19,235 nt of DNA from JAWWPY01 sp964412845 (GTDB taxonomy: Bacteria > Actinomycetota > Actinomycetes > Streptosporangiales > Streptosporangiaceae), in the NCBI GenBank assembly GCA_964412845.1, contig CAYPQM010000134.1, positions 1 to 19,235 on the forward strand, read 5' to 3'. The notes under the pieces are model-generated. The model was not told where the DNA came from. It saw only the letters and a list, made by a program, of their open reading frames with translations, and did not search any database. A program made the translations under genes and the position numbers. This document shows positions 13,266 to 19,235 of this stretch, one piece after another. How positions within the stretch are numbered: the first letter of the stretch is position 1; every line of letters starts with the position of its first letter.

Positions 13266-15833
13266 GTGAAAGGCGAGGCGCCCAGCGCGGACGCCGACAC
13301 CACGCCTGAGGTGCGCCTCCGTCGCTTGCGCGCCAGCCTTGGCCTCAGCCAGGAGCAACTGGCGCGGCGGTTGGGCGTGTCGTTCGCGACGGTCAACCGG
13401 TGGGAGGCCGGACGCACCAGAATGTCCGCCCGGGCGAGTGTGGCCCTAGCGGAATTCGAGGCTGAGCTCGCGGCGGCCGACGAACCCAGCCAGCCCGGTG
13501 AACCTGCCGGGGCCGGCGGGTCGTCCGAGCCCACGCCCCCGCTGCATCCCGGCCCAGGTCCCGAGCCGATCCTGGTGGCCCACACGAGCTTCGTCGGCCG
13601 CGAGCACGAGCTGGCGGAACTCTCCGGCCTGCTCAGGATCTCGCGGTTGATCAGTTTCACCGGGCCGGGCGGCGCTGGGAAGACCCGCCTCGCCATCGAG
13701 GCCATCCGCCGCTGGAATCCCCCGGAAGATGTCGTGTTCATCCCGCTTGAGCCGGTCCGCCATCCGCAGGCGCTGATCTCGACGGTGGCCTCCCGCCTGC
13801 GGGTACGCGACCAGCCCGGGGTGCTGATCAACACGTCGGTGGAGGCAGCGCTCGCCACGCAGCCACGGCTCATCGTCCTGGACGGCGCGGAACACGTCCG
13901 CGACGAGGTCGCCGACCTGGTCGGCAGGCTGCTGACCGCGGTTCCGGCGCTGCGCATCGTGGTGACGAGCCGGGTGGTTCTCGGCGTTCCCGGCGAGGTG
14001 TGCTGGACGGTTCCCCCGCTGGCGTGCCCGTCAGCCGCGGCTGGCGTCTCGGACATCGCGTCGTCAGACGCGGTGCAGTTGTTCATGGCCCGGGCCCGGG
14101 AACGGCTGCCCGGCTTCAGCAGCACCGAAGTCGCCCCGCATGCCATTGCCGAGCTGTGCCGCAGACTGGACGGCCTCCCGCTCGCGATCGAGCTGATCGC
14201 GGGGTGGGTCGGCACCCTGTCGGTACGGGAGATCCTGCAGCAGGGGGCGCTCCTGCTCGACCAGGAGCCGGCGGATTCCCAGCACCGTGGCCGCGGGCTC
14301 GCCGACGTCCTGCACGCGAGTCACGATCTGCTCCGGCCCGAGCAGCAGCAACTGCTCCCGGCGCTGAGCGTCTTCGCCGCACCATTCACGATGGACGACG
14401 CCAGCGCGGTCAGCGGGACTCATGGAGCGGAGCTGGCCCGGGCGATCCGCGGGCTCGTCGACTCGTCCTGGCTCGTCGTCACCCAGGCGGACGAGCAGAA
14501 CCGGTTCAGCATGCTTGACACGATGCGCACCTTCGCGGCGGCCCGGCTGGACGGGGCCGACCGGGCCACAGTCCGCGGCCGGCACGCCGCGCACTTCGCC
14601 GACGTGGCCACCGGCAGCGAGGACGGCCTGGGTGGGGCGGACGCCGCGAACTGGACCGCCCGGCTGGAGGCGGCGGTCGCCGATCTCGACGTCGCGTTGC
14701 GGTGGGCCGACGAGAACGGCGATGTCGACCTGGGTCTGGGGATGAGCGCTGCGCTCTGGCGGTGGTGGCTGATCAGCGGTCGACTGGCGTTGGGCCGGAA
14801 TTGGCTGGGCCGGTTCCTGGCCGGCGCGGGGCCACGTCGTGACGAGCGGACCGGTCGGGCCTTCGGCTCGGCGGCCGTCCTGGCCGCCGAGAACGGCGAC
14901 TACAGCGAGGCGCTCCGGCAGAGCCGGCTGGCGCTGGGGATTTTCGAGTCCCTGGGCATGCAGGAACGGATGGCCTTCGCCGCGACCGTGCTCGGGTCGG
15001 CGCATCGCTATCTCGGTAACCGGCCCGATGCGCGGCGCAGCTTCCAGATGGCGATGGACCTGCGGGTCGCGCTGGGTGATCGCCGCGGCGTATCCGTCGC
15101 CATGAACAACATGGCGCTGCTGGCCGTGGATGACGGCGATCTGGCCCAGGCCCGTGAGTTGTTCGAGCAGACGCTGGTCATCAAGCGCCAGCTCGGCGAG
15201 CAGCGCTCGCTCGCGATCGGCCTGGCCAATCTGGCCTCCGTGTTGATCCCCACCGGCCAGGGAGATGCCGCGGCCCGCGCGCTCGACGAAGCGGCTCAGC
15301 TCGCCGAGGGGCTCGGGAACCCTCAGCTCATCGGCACCCTGCGCTGCAATCAGGGCGACCTGGCGGCCAAAAGGCAGCGCTGGCCGGAGGCCGCCGGGCA
15401 TTACCAGGCCGCCGCCCTGGCCCATCAGGAAGCCGGGCACGCCCACGATGCGGTGGAGGCCATGATCGGGCTCGGCCGCGCGTCCCACCGCCTGGGCCAG
15501 CGAGCTGATGCGGCCAAGCACCTGCGCACCGCCGAGGCGATGGCCGACGAAATCGCCAATCCGCAGCGGCTGGCCGATGTGCGGGCCGCCCTCGCGGAGA
15601 TCGGCGAGAGCGCGGGCGCCGTGCTGCCCGACGGCCTCACCGCTCGCCAGGCTGAGGTCCTGGGGCTGCTCGCCGCCGGGATGAGCAGCAAGCAGATCGC
15701 CGCCGAGCTGTACCTGAGCCCGACCACGGTCGAGCGGCATCTGGCGACCGTCTACCGCAAGCTCGGGCTGAGCGGAAGGGTCGAGGCGACGCGCTACGCC
15801 CTGACGAACGGACTGGCCGGCCCGACCCGCTGA
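13266..15833 (+). CDS. Large ATP-binding transcriptional regulator with Xre HTH, NB-ARC-like ATPase, TPR-like region and LuxR HTH
   Basis: Probable signal-integrating transcription factor, 855 aa. Residues 16-68 form a Cro/Xre-type HTH (LGLSQEQLARRLGVSFATVNRWEAG). A Pro/Gly-rich linker (72-101) leads into an NTPase: FVGREHELAEL, Walker A GPGGAGKT (133-140), Walker B LIVLDGAEH (202-210), and a VVTSR sensor-like motif, as in STAND/NB-ARC ATPases. Roughly 470-780 is helical and repeat-like (A..L..ALGD, AL..FESLGM), typical of TPRs. Residues 789-855 are a LuxR/GerE HTH (LTARQAEVLGLLAAGMSSKQ). Start is a GTG with weak upstream purine-rich signal. It diverges from the ALDH operon and is the obvious candidate regulator. 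The combination of two DNA-binding heads is unusual. Target and inducer are unknown. Confidence 0.9.
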   Translation: MKGEAPSADADTTPEVRLRRLRASLGLSQEQLARRLGVSFATVNRWEAGRTRMSARASVALAEFEAELAAADEPSQPGEPAGAGGSSEPTPPLHPGPGPEPILVAHTSFVGREHELAELSGLLRISRLISFTGPGGAGKTRLAIEAIRRWNPPEDVVFIPLEPVRHPQALISTVASRLRVRDQPGVLINTSVEAALATQPRLIVLDGAEHVRDEVADLVGRLLTAVPALRIVVTSRVVLGVPGEVCWTVPPLACPSAAAGVSDIASSDAVQLFMARARERLPGFSSTEVAPHAIAELCRRLDGLPLAIELIAGWVGTLSVREILQQGALLLDQEPADSQHRGRGLADVLHASHDLLRPEQQQLLPALSVFAAPFTMDDASAVSGTHGAELARAIRGLVDSSWLVVTQADEQNRFSMLDTMRTFAAARLDGADRATVRGRHAAHFADVATGSEDGLGGADAANWTARLEAAVADLDVALRWADENGDVDLGLGMSAALWRWWLISGRLALGRNWLGRFLAGAGPRRDERTGRAFGSAAVLAAENGDYSEALRQSRLALGIFESLGMQERMAFAATVLGSAHRYLGNRPDARRSFQMAMDLRVALGDRRGVSVAMNNMALLAVDDGDLAQARELFEQTLVIKRQLGEQRSLAIGLANLASVLIPTGQGDAAARALDEAAQLAEGLGNPQLIGTLRCNQGDLAAKRQRWPEAAGHYQAAALAHQEAGHAHDAVEAMIGLGRASHRLGQRADAAKHLRTAEAMADEIANPQRLADVRAALAEIGESAGAVLPDGLTARQAEVLGLLAAGMSSKQIAAELYLSPTTVERHLATVYRKLGLSGRVEATRYALTNGLAGPTR

Positions 15834-15861
15834 CGCGCCGCCGGTGTTATAACGCGGCGCG
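15834..15861 (+). terminator. 8-bp hairpin right after the regulator stop
   Basis: CGCGCCGC (15834-15841) pairs with GCGGCGCG (15854-15861) around a 12-base loop, beginning at the base after the TGA. The loop itself contains the perfect palindrome GTTATAAC (15846-15853). Likely a T-less intrinsic terminator for the regulator gene. Confidence 0.5.
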
Positions 15862-16153
15862 CGTTCCGGCACGACTGGGCCGGCAATCGCGGCGACCTGG
15901 GCCCAGGCCCGGCTTGACCGGGTGCGCCCCGGCCCTCCCGGCTACATGGTTTCGAGGATTCGCGGGTGGTCGGCGGCGGCGTACACATAAGCGAGCGGTC
16001 TTCCGGGTCGGCTGTTGCTCCGCGGTGACGACCGCTCCGGCCAGCATTCGTTGACGCCGGCCACGGCGGTCCCGCGAGTACGCCCGGCACAGGGGTCCGG
16101 GCGTGCCCGCGAACGCCGCCCCGCGCGTCAATGCTCATAGAAAAGGAACCGCG
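15834..16153. other. Gene-free stretch between regulator and AIM24 gene
   Basis: After the hairpin at 15834-15861 I see no convincing coding region: open frames on either strand lack good starts and recognisable sequence. A TTGACG at 16051-16056 could be a -35 element for the AIM24 gene, but no matching -10 hexamer is obvious. A ribosome-binding AAGGA lies at 16143-16147. The promoter of the AIM24 gene should be somewhere in here. Confidence 0.5.
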
Positions 16154-16909
16154 ATGAAGGACCAGGTACTCGGGACGACGATGCCCGTGCTGTCGATCGC
16201 GCTCGACGGGGGCGAAAGCGTTGTCGCCGAGGTGGGCGAGTTCTCCTGGATGACCGACTCCATCCAGATGTCCACCGGCACGGGGAGCGGCGTCGGCGGT
16301 CAGGGGCTGATGGGGGCGCTGAAGCGCAAGATCGGCGGAGGGTCGCTGCTGATGAGCACGTTCACCGCGCAGGGGGCTCCCGGAGTCATCGCGTTCGCCT
16401 CGAAAGTACCGGGCAGCATCCTGCCCGTTGAGGTCGCTCCTGGTCAGGAGTTCATGGTGCACCGGCATGGGTTTCTGGCCGGCACCCCTGGCATCCAGAT
16501 CTCGGCCGGCTTCCAGCAGTCGTTCACCGCAGGCGTTTTCGGCGGTGAAGGCTTCATCTTGCAGCGCATCGCGGGCCAGGGTCATGCGTGGGTGGAGCTG
16601 GGCGGTGAAGTGGTCCGGTACGAGCTGGCCCCGGGCCAGTCGCTCCGCGTGCACCCGGGACATGTCGGCATGTTCGAAGCGTCAGTAGCGTTCCAGGTCG
16701 TCCGGGTCCAGGGCATCGCCAACCGCTACTTCGGCGGCGACTCGCACCATTTCGGCGTGCTGTCCGGCCCGGGCACCGTCTGGCTGCAGTCGATGCCGCT
16801 GCCGATACTGGCCGCGTCGCTGGCCCCGTTCCTCGGTGGCGCGGGGGGCGCAGGCAAGGCGGTCGAAGGCGGTGTTATCGGCGGAGTCATCGGCGACCTG
16901 CTGAAGTAG
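16154..16909 (+). CDS. AIM24 family protein (TIGR00266-like)
   Basis: 251 aa. Belongs by sequence style to the AIM24/TIGR00266 family, beta-rich proteins whose bacterial role is not settled (mitochondrial Aim24 affects inner-membrane organisation in yeast). Recognisable segments are the GESVVAEVGEFSWMTDSIQMST start, GVGGQGLMGALKRKIGGGSLLMSTFTA, the PGSILPVEV strand and GIANRYFGGD. The C-terminus is Gly/Ala-rich and ends GGVIGGVIGDLL, possibly membrane-associating. I chose the ATG at 16154 because AAGGA stands 6 bases upstream and it matches the family's start; the frame extends to 16103 without a good site. It precedes a lipoprotein gene by 59 bases. Cytoplasmic or peripheral membrane location is inferred. 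Confidence 0.88.
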   Translation: MKDQVLGTTMPVLSIALDGGESVVAEVGEFSWMTDSIQMSTGTGSGVGGQGLMGALKRKIGGGSLLMSTFTAQGAPGVIAFASKVPGSILPVEVAPGQEFMVHRHGFLAGTPGIQISAGFQQSFTAGVFGGEGFILQRIAGQGHAWVELGGEVVRYELAPGQSLRVHPGHVGMFEASVAFQVVRVQGIANRYFGGDSHHFGVLSGPGTVWLQSMPLPILAASLAPFLGGAGGAGKAVEGGVIGGVIGDLLK

Positions 16910-16968
16910 CCCCCCCATGATCCCCGCGTAAGAACCCCCCCATCACAAACTCCAAGTCGAGGCAACGA

Positions 16969-17769
16969 ATGAACCGATCCAGCTTCATGTCACACAGACC
17001 TGTCCTCTTCGCCGCGGCCGTCGCGGCGGCCGGGCTGGCGCTGGCCGCCTGCGGCTCAAGCTCCAGTTCTGGTGCGACCTCCGCCAGCTCGGCCGCTTCC
17101 GGGAAAGCGACCGCCAGCACGTCGTCCAACTCCGGGACATCCCTCAGCGGCCTGGCCGCCGGGTCAACCCTCTTCCCGGCCGCGGTCGGTAACACGTGGG
17201 TCTATGTCGAGTCGCTGAGCGCTGAAAAGGGCACCTCAACCAACCGGATACTCTCCGTCGCGCCCACCGCTGGCGGCCAAAAGGTGATCATGAGCAGCAG
17301 CACCGATGTGCCCGGGCTCACCACCGACTCGAAGCCCGTAACGGAGGCCCTGATTTTCCACTCCGACGGCTCGATCTCGCTTCCGCTGACCCAGTTGGGC
17401 AGCTCCGCGATAACCATCAAGTCGGGCGGCATTGTCTGGCCCAGTGCGGCCGATGTCTCATCTGGCCTGCCGAAGACCAGCACTCTTGTGATGAGCCTCA
17501 AGGAGGCCGGGCAGACCACCACCGTGACCGCCCACGTGGTCGTCCAGGGCGCTGGCTCGGCCACGGTGACGGTGCCCGCCGGCACCTTCAAGACCACCCT
17601 CATCAACGAGACCATCAACGAGAAGTTCGCCGGCGTGACGGTGAAGATGGAAATCCAGAACTGGGACGCGACCGGGGTAGGTCCGGTCAAGACCGACGTG
17701 ATCAGCACGGCCGGGGGTCACACAACCACGGTCAGCACACAGGAGCTTAAGTCGTTCACCAAGGGGTAA
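16969..17769 (+). CDS. Ser/Thr-rich putative lipoprotein of unknown function
   Basis: 266 aa. Residues 1-27 form a signal peptide with lipobox LAAC and anchor Cys28, followed by a Ser/Ala/Thr-rich linker to about residue 60. The remainder looks like an all-beta domain: NTWVYVESLSAEKGT, VVVQGAGSATVTVPAGTFKTT and WDATGVGPVKTDVIST. The VPAGTF...GVGPVKTD pattern recalls secreted or LolA/DUF3108-like beta-sheet proteins, but I do not assign a family. The ATG at 16969 has GAGG 7 bases upstream; an in-frame ATG at 16987 is an alternative. It is located outside the cytoplasmic membrane if the signal peptide works. It follows the AIM24 gene in the same direction, possibly in one transcript, and ends before a strong hairpin. 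Confidence 0.85.
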   Translation: MNRSSFMSHRPVLFAAAVAAAGLALAACGSSSSSGATSASSAASGKATASTSSNSGTSLSGLAAGSTLFPAAVGNTWVYVESLSAEKGTSTNRILSVAPTAGGQKVIMSSSTDVPGLTTDSKPVTEALIFHSDGSISLPLTQLGSSAITIKSGGIVWPSAADVSSGLPKTSTLVMSLKEAGQTTTVTAHVVVQGAGSATVTVPAGTFKTTLINETINEKFAGVTVKMEIQNWDATGVGPVKTDVISTAGGHTTTVSTQELKSFTKG

Positions 17770-17787
17770 ATAGCGGCTAATGCGGTT

Positions 17788-17826
17788 GCCGCCGCCCTGA
17801 GGTCCGCCGGGCCCCAGGGCGGCGGC
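17788..17826. terminator. 11-bp stem terminator between lipoprotein and phosphatase genes
   Basis: GCCGCCGCCCT (17788-17798) pairs perfectly with AGGGCGGCGGC (17816-17826), loop of 17 bases; with one mismatch the stem extends to 17784-17830. It lies 19 bases after the lipoprotein stop in a convergent gap, and is the most convincing terminator in the window despite no T-tract. Confidence 0.6.
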
Positions 17827-17840
17827 TGCCATTCGGGCGG

Positions 17841-17871
17841 CTGGCCAGCACCACCACTGGCCAGCACCACC
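17841..17871. repeat. 16-bp tandem repeat in the convergent gap
   Basis: CTGGCCAGCACCACCA (17841-17856) is followed directly by a second copy (17857-17871, matching 15 bases). It lies between the terminator hairpin and the phosphatase stop and appears to be a slippage duplication. No function is suggested. Confidence 0.8.
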
Positions 17872-17886
17872 GCCCCCCCGGCCGGC

Positions 17887-18612
17887 CTAGTCCGCCGGTT
17901 CGAGCAGCCGGTCACGGACGGCGGCCAGGTCCGCGTCCGGCATGCCCGCCGAACGCAAATACGCGGCGACGTCGAGCCCGGCCAGTATGCTGAGCAGCGC
18001 GCCTCGCGCGGTGGTGCCCTTGCTGGCCAGCGCCTGCTGGATACCTGGACCCTGGTCTTCGGCGCCCCACGCGGCGTACAAGCCGCGCAGCCGCTCGGTG
18101 CTGAGTTCGTAATCCGCGGCGATGTCCTCAGCCGGCACGCCGGCCAGCGCGAGCAGCAGCATGCTGATCAAACCGGTGCGGTCCCGGCCGCTGACGCAGT
18201 GGACCAGGACGCCACCGGGGCCGGCCCGGGCCACCGCCGTGACAGCTGCCGCGCACCGTTCCGGCTTCTGGTTCAGGAACGGCCCGTAATAGAGCGGGCT
18301 GCCGTCCAGCTCATTGGCCCAGCACCACTCCCAGAAGGCGGTGTCGGCGCTATCGTCCAGCGGCACCCGGACGGTCACCATACCCGGCGGACGCGGCGCG
18401 GCATCCGGCTCGATCTCCTCATCGTTGCGCAGGTCCAGGACGGTGCGGACGCCGTGGTCATAAGCGGCAGCCCAGCCGACGGCGGTGAGGCGATTGATGC
18501 CGTCCGAACGCACCAGCGCGCCCCCGCGGACGGCGCGGCCATCGGTCGTGGCCAGGCCGCCCAGGTCCCGGACGTTGAAGCAGTCGTGCCACTCCAGGTG
18601 CCTGTCGATCAT
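17887..18612 (-). CDS. Tyrosine-protein phosphatase family protein (Y_phosphatase3, HCx5R)
   Basis: 241 aa phosphatase with a cysteine-phosphate mechanism. The signature HCVSGRDRTG gives nucleophile Cys139 and phosphate-binding Arg145 (C-x5-R). The N-terminal HDCFNVRDLGGLATTDGRAVRGG and the segment VRTVLDLRNDEEIE are typical of bacterial PtpB/Y_phosphatase3 proteins, some of which act on phosphotyrosine, phosphoserine or phosphoinositides. The ATG at 18612 has GGGAG 5 bases upstream and begins exactly where the family begins; the frame extends to 19206 but that part is antisense to the DUF4037 gene. No signal peptide, so cytoplasmic. It diverges from the DUF4037 gene across 132 bases. Substrate is unknown. 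Confidence 0.9.
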   Translation of the reverse strand: MIDRHLEWHDCFNVRDLGGLATTDGRAVRGGALVRSDGINRLTAVGWAAAYDHGVRTVLDLRNDEEIEPDAAPRPPGMVTVRVPLDDSADTAFWEWCWANELDGSPLYYGPFLNQKPERCAAAVTAVARAGPGGVLVHCVSGRDRTGLISMLLLALAGVPAEDIAADYELSTERLRGLYAAWGAEDQGPGIQQALASKGTTARGALLSILAGLDVAAYLRSAGMPDADLAAVRDRLLEPAD

Positions 18613-18659
18613 CAATGCTCCCGGCGTTGCGTGCTGTGATACGCCCCCTGCGAGCGTAA

Positions 18660-18673
18660 TCGCGGAAACGCGA
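18660..18673. promoter_or_regulatory. Small GAAA-loop hairpin in the divergent phosphatase/DUF4037 gap
   Basis: TCGCG-GAAA-CGCGA forms a 5-base stem closed by a GNRA tetraloop on the + strand, in the 132-base divergent region that must hold both promoters. As DNA it is also a short inverted repeat and could be a protein site. Evidence is only the symmetry. Confidence 0.25.
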
Positions 18674-18744
18674 GGGCCCCGCCCGCACTGCTGATCCCGA
18701 AAACCGGGTGCCAGCCGACCGCCTGCGCGGCAGGATCGCGGGAT

Positions 18745-19235
18745 ATGGGGCCTCAGTTCGTTCCCGGCCTGGAACTGGCGGCGCAGTTCTACGCCGACCT
18801 GGTGCGCCCACTGCTCGACGAGACCTTCCCGGGCCTGCCACACTCCGCGGCGCTGCTCGGCCCGGGCTCTGAAGTGCTCGGTTTCGATACCGCGCGATCG
18901 GCCGACCACGACTGGGGCCCGCGGCTGCAGATTTTCCTGGCCGCCGAGGACGCCGAACGCGCCGCGGACGCAATCACCCGGACCCTCGCCGACCGCCTTC
19001 CGGCGAGATTCCGGGACTATCCGACCAGGTACACCCTCAGCGGCGACCCCGACGCCGCGCCGGTGCACCACTGCGAGGTCGCCGGCCTGGGCCAGTGGCT
19101 CACCGGCCAACTGGGATTCGACCCGTCGCGCGGGATCACCACCCTGGACTGGCTGGCCACACCGACCCAGCGGCTGGCCGAGATCACCGGCGGGGCGGTC
19201 TTCCATGACGGGCTGGGCGAACTCGGGCCGGTCCG
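18745..19235 (+). CDS. DUF4037 domain protein, nucleotidyltransferase-like, 3' partial
   Basis: The gene runs off the window; 163 codons are visible. ATG at 18745 with AGGA about 10 bases upstream. Sequence MGPQFVPGLELAAQFYADLV leads to GPGSEVLGFDTARSADHDWG (residues 39-58), the DUF4037 hallmark. It resembles the G-S-x..D-x-D pattern of nucleotidyltransferase folds, in which the Ser and paired acidic residues bind nucleotide and metal. The frame stays open with high GC3 to the end of the window. DUF4037 proteins have no settled biochemical role that I can name. Confidence is high that the gene is real, moderate for the fold. Confidence 0.85.
   Translation, partial: MGPQFVPGLELAAQFYADLVRPLLDETFPGLPHSAALLGPGSEVLGFDTARSADHDWGPRLQIFLAAEDAERAADAITRTLADRLPARFRDYPTRYTLSGDPDAAPVHHCEVAGLGQWLTGQLGFDPSRGITTLDWLATPTQRLAEITGGAVFHDGLGELGPV

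Noticed and set aside
11958..13358. 466-aa open frame on the - strand overlapping the ALDH gene
   Set aside because: It lies in another frame of the catalytically complete ALDH, is low-complexity Arg/Gly/Pro-rich, and shows no domain. It is a GC-rich shadow frame.
14064..15872. 602-aa open frame on the - strand across the regulator
   Set aside because: It is antisense to the regulator, whose HTH, Walker and LuxR motifs are clear; the antisense protein is Gly/Gln/Arg-rich without motifs.
15847..16131. 94-aa open frame on the - strand in the gene-free region
   Set aside because: It is Arg-rich, has no motif, and the ribosome-binding context is poor.
16103..16153. Upstream extension of the AIM24 frame
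   Set aside because: No ribosome-binding site at 16103, while AAGGA precedes the ATG at 16154 and the family starts there.
18613..19206. N-terminal extension of the phosphatase frame
   Set aside because: It runs antisense to the DUF4037 gene, is Arg/Gly-rich, and the phosphatase family begins at the ATG at 18612 with a good ribosome-binding site.
1..19235. CRISPR arrays, tRNAs, rRNAs, insertion sequences, phage or defence genes
   Set aside because: No regularly spaced repeats, cloverleaf, transposase or integrase was seen; the short tandem repeats are only two copies, apart from the three coding units in the SGNH hydrolase tail.

Overview
The window is very GC-rich, with strong G/C bias at third codon positions, many GTG starts and hairpins lacking U-tracts. 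The proteins look like those of a filamentous, Streptosporangiales- or Catenulispora-like actinobacterium; this placement is an inference from protein style only. No rRNA, tRNA, CRISPR array, transposase or phage gene was found, so this looks like ordinary chromosome made of several short operons.

Region 1 (1-6026, + strand) is a sugar-type ABC importer: a two-domain RbsA/MglA-like ATPase (5' end outside the window), two different RbsC-like permeases and a lipoprotein substrate-binding protein. It is followed by a cupin and a beta-hydroxyacid dehydrogenase. The first four genes overlap or nearly touch, so they should be co-transcribed. The substrate is not readable from sequence; a carbohydrate or polyol with downstream isomerisation or reduction is plausible.

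Region 2 (6111-9890, - strand) reads, in transcription order, an unrecognised 105-109 aa protein, a GT4 glycosyltransferase of MgtA/PimB type, an SGNH/GDSL hydrolase and a UDP-glucose 6-dehydrogenase family enzyme. The last three are tightly packed (10-nt gap, then a GTGA start/stop overlap) and suggest cell-envelope glycan or glycolipid synthesis.

Region 3 (9995-15833) holds upp (uracil phosphoribosyltransferase, +), convergent with a two-gene aldehyde dehydrogenase operon (-). That operon has a complete, catalytically competent ALDH whose last 8 bases overlap the start of a shortened ALDH-like protein lacking the catalytic half, resembling a split ALDH16. Divergent from it is an 855-aa regulator with a DNA-binding domain at each end (Xre-type HTH, NB-ARC-like ATPase, TPR-like helices, LuxR HTH). 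This pair and its neighbouring regulator are the most unusual part of the window.

Region 4 (16154-19235) holds an AIM24-family protein, a small Ser-rich lipoprotein, a convergent Tyr-phosphatase-family protein (HCx5R), and the 5' part of a DUF4037 nucleotidyltransferase-like gene that runs off the end. The only gene-free stretch over 300 bases is 15834-16153. I did not find a clearly unprecedented system; the best candidates are the split ALDH pair with its two-headed regulator and the orphan-substrate ABC/cupin/dehydrogenase locus.
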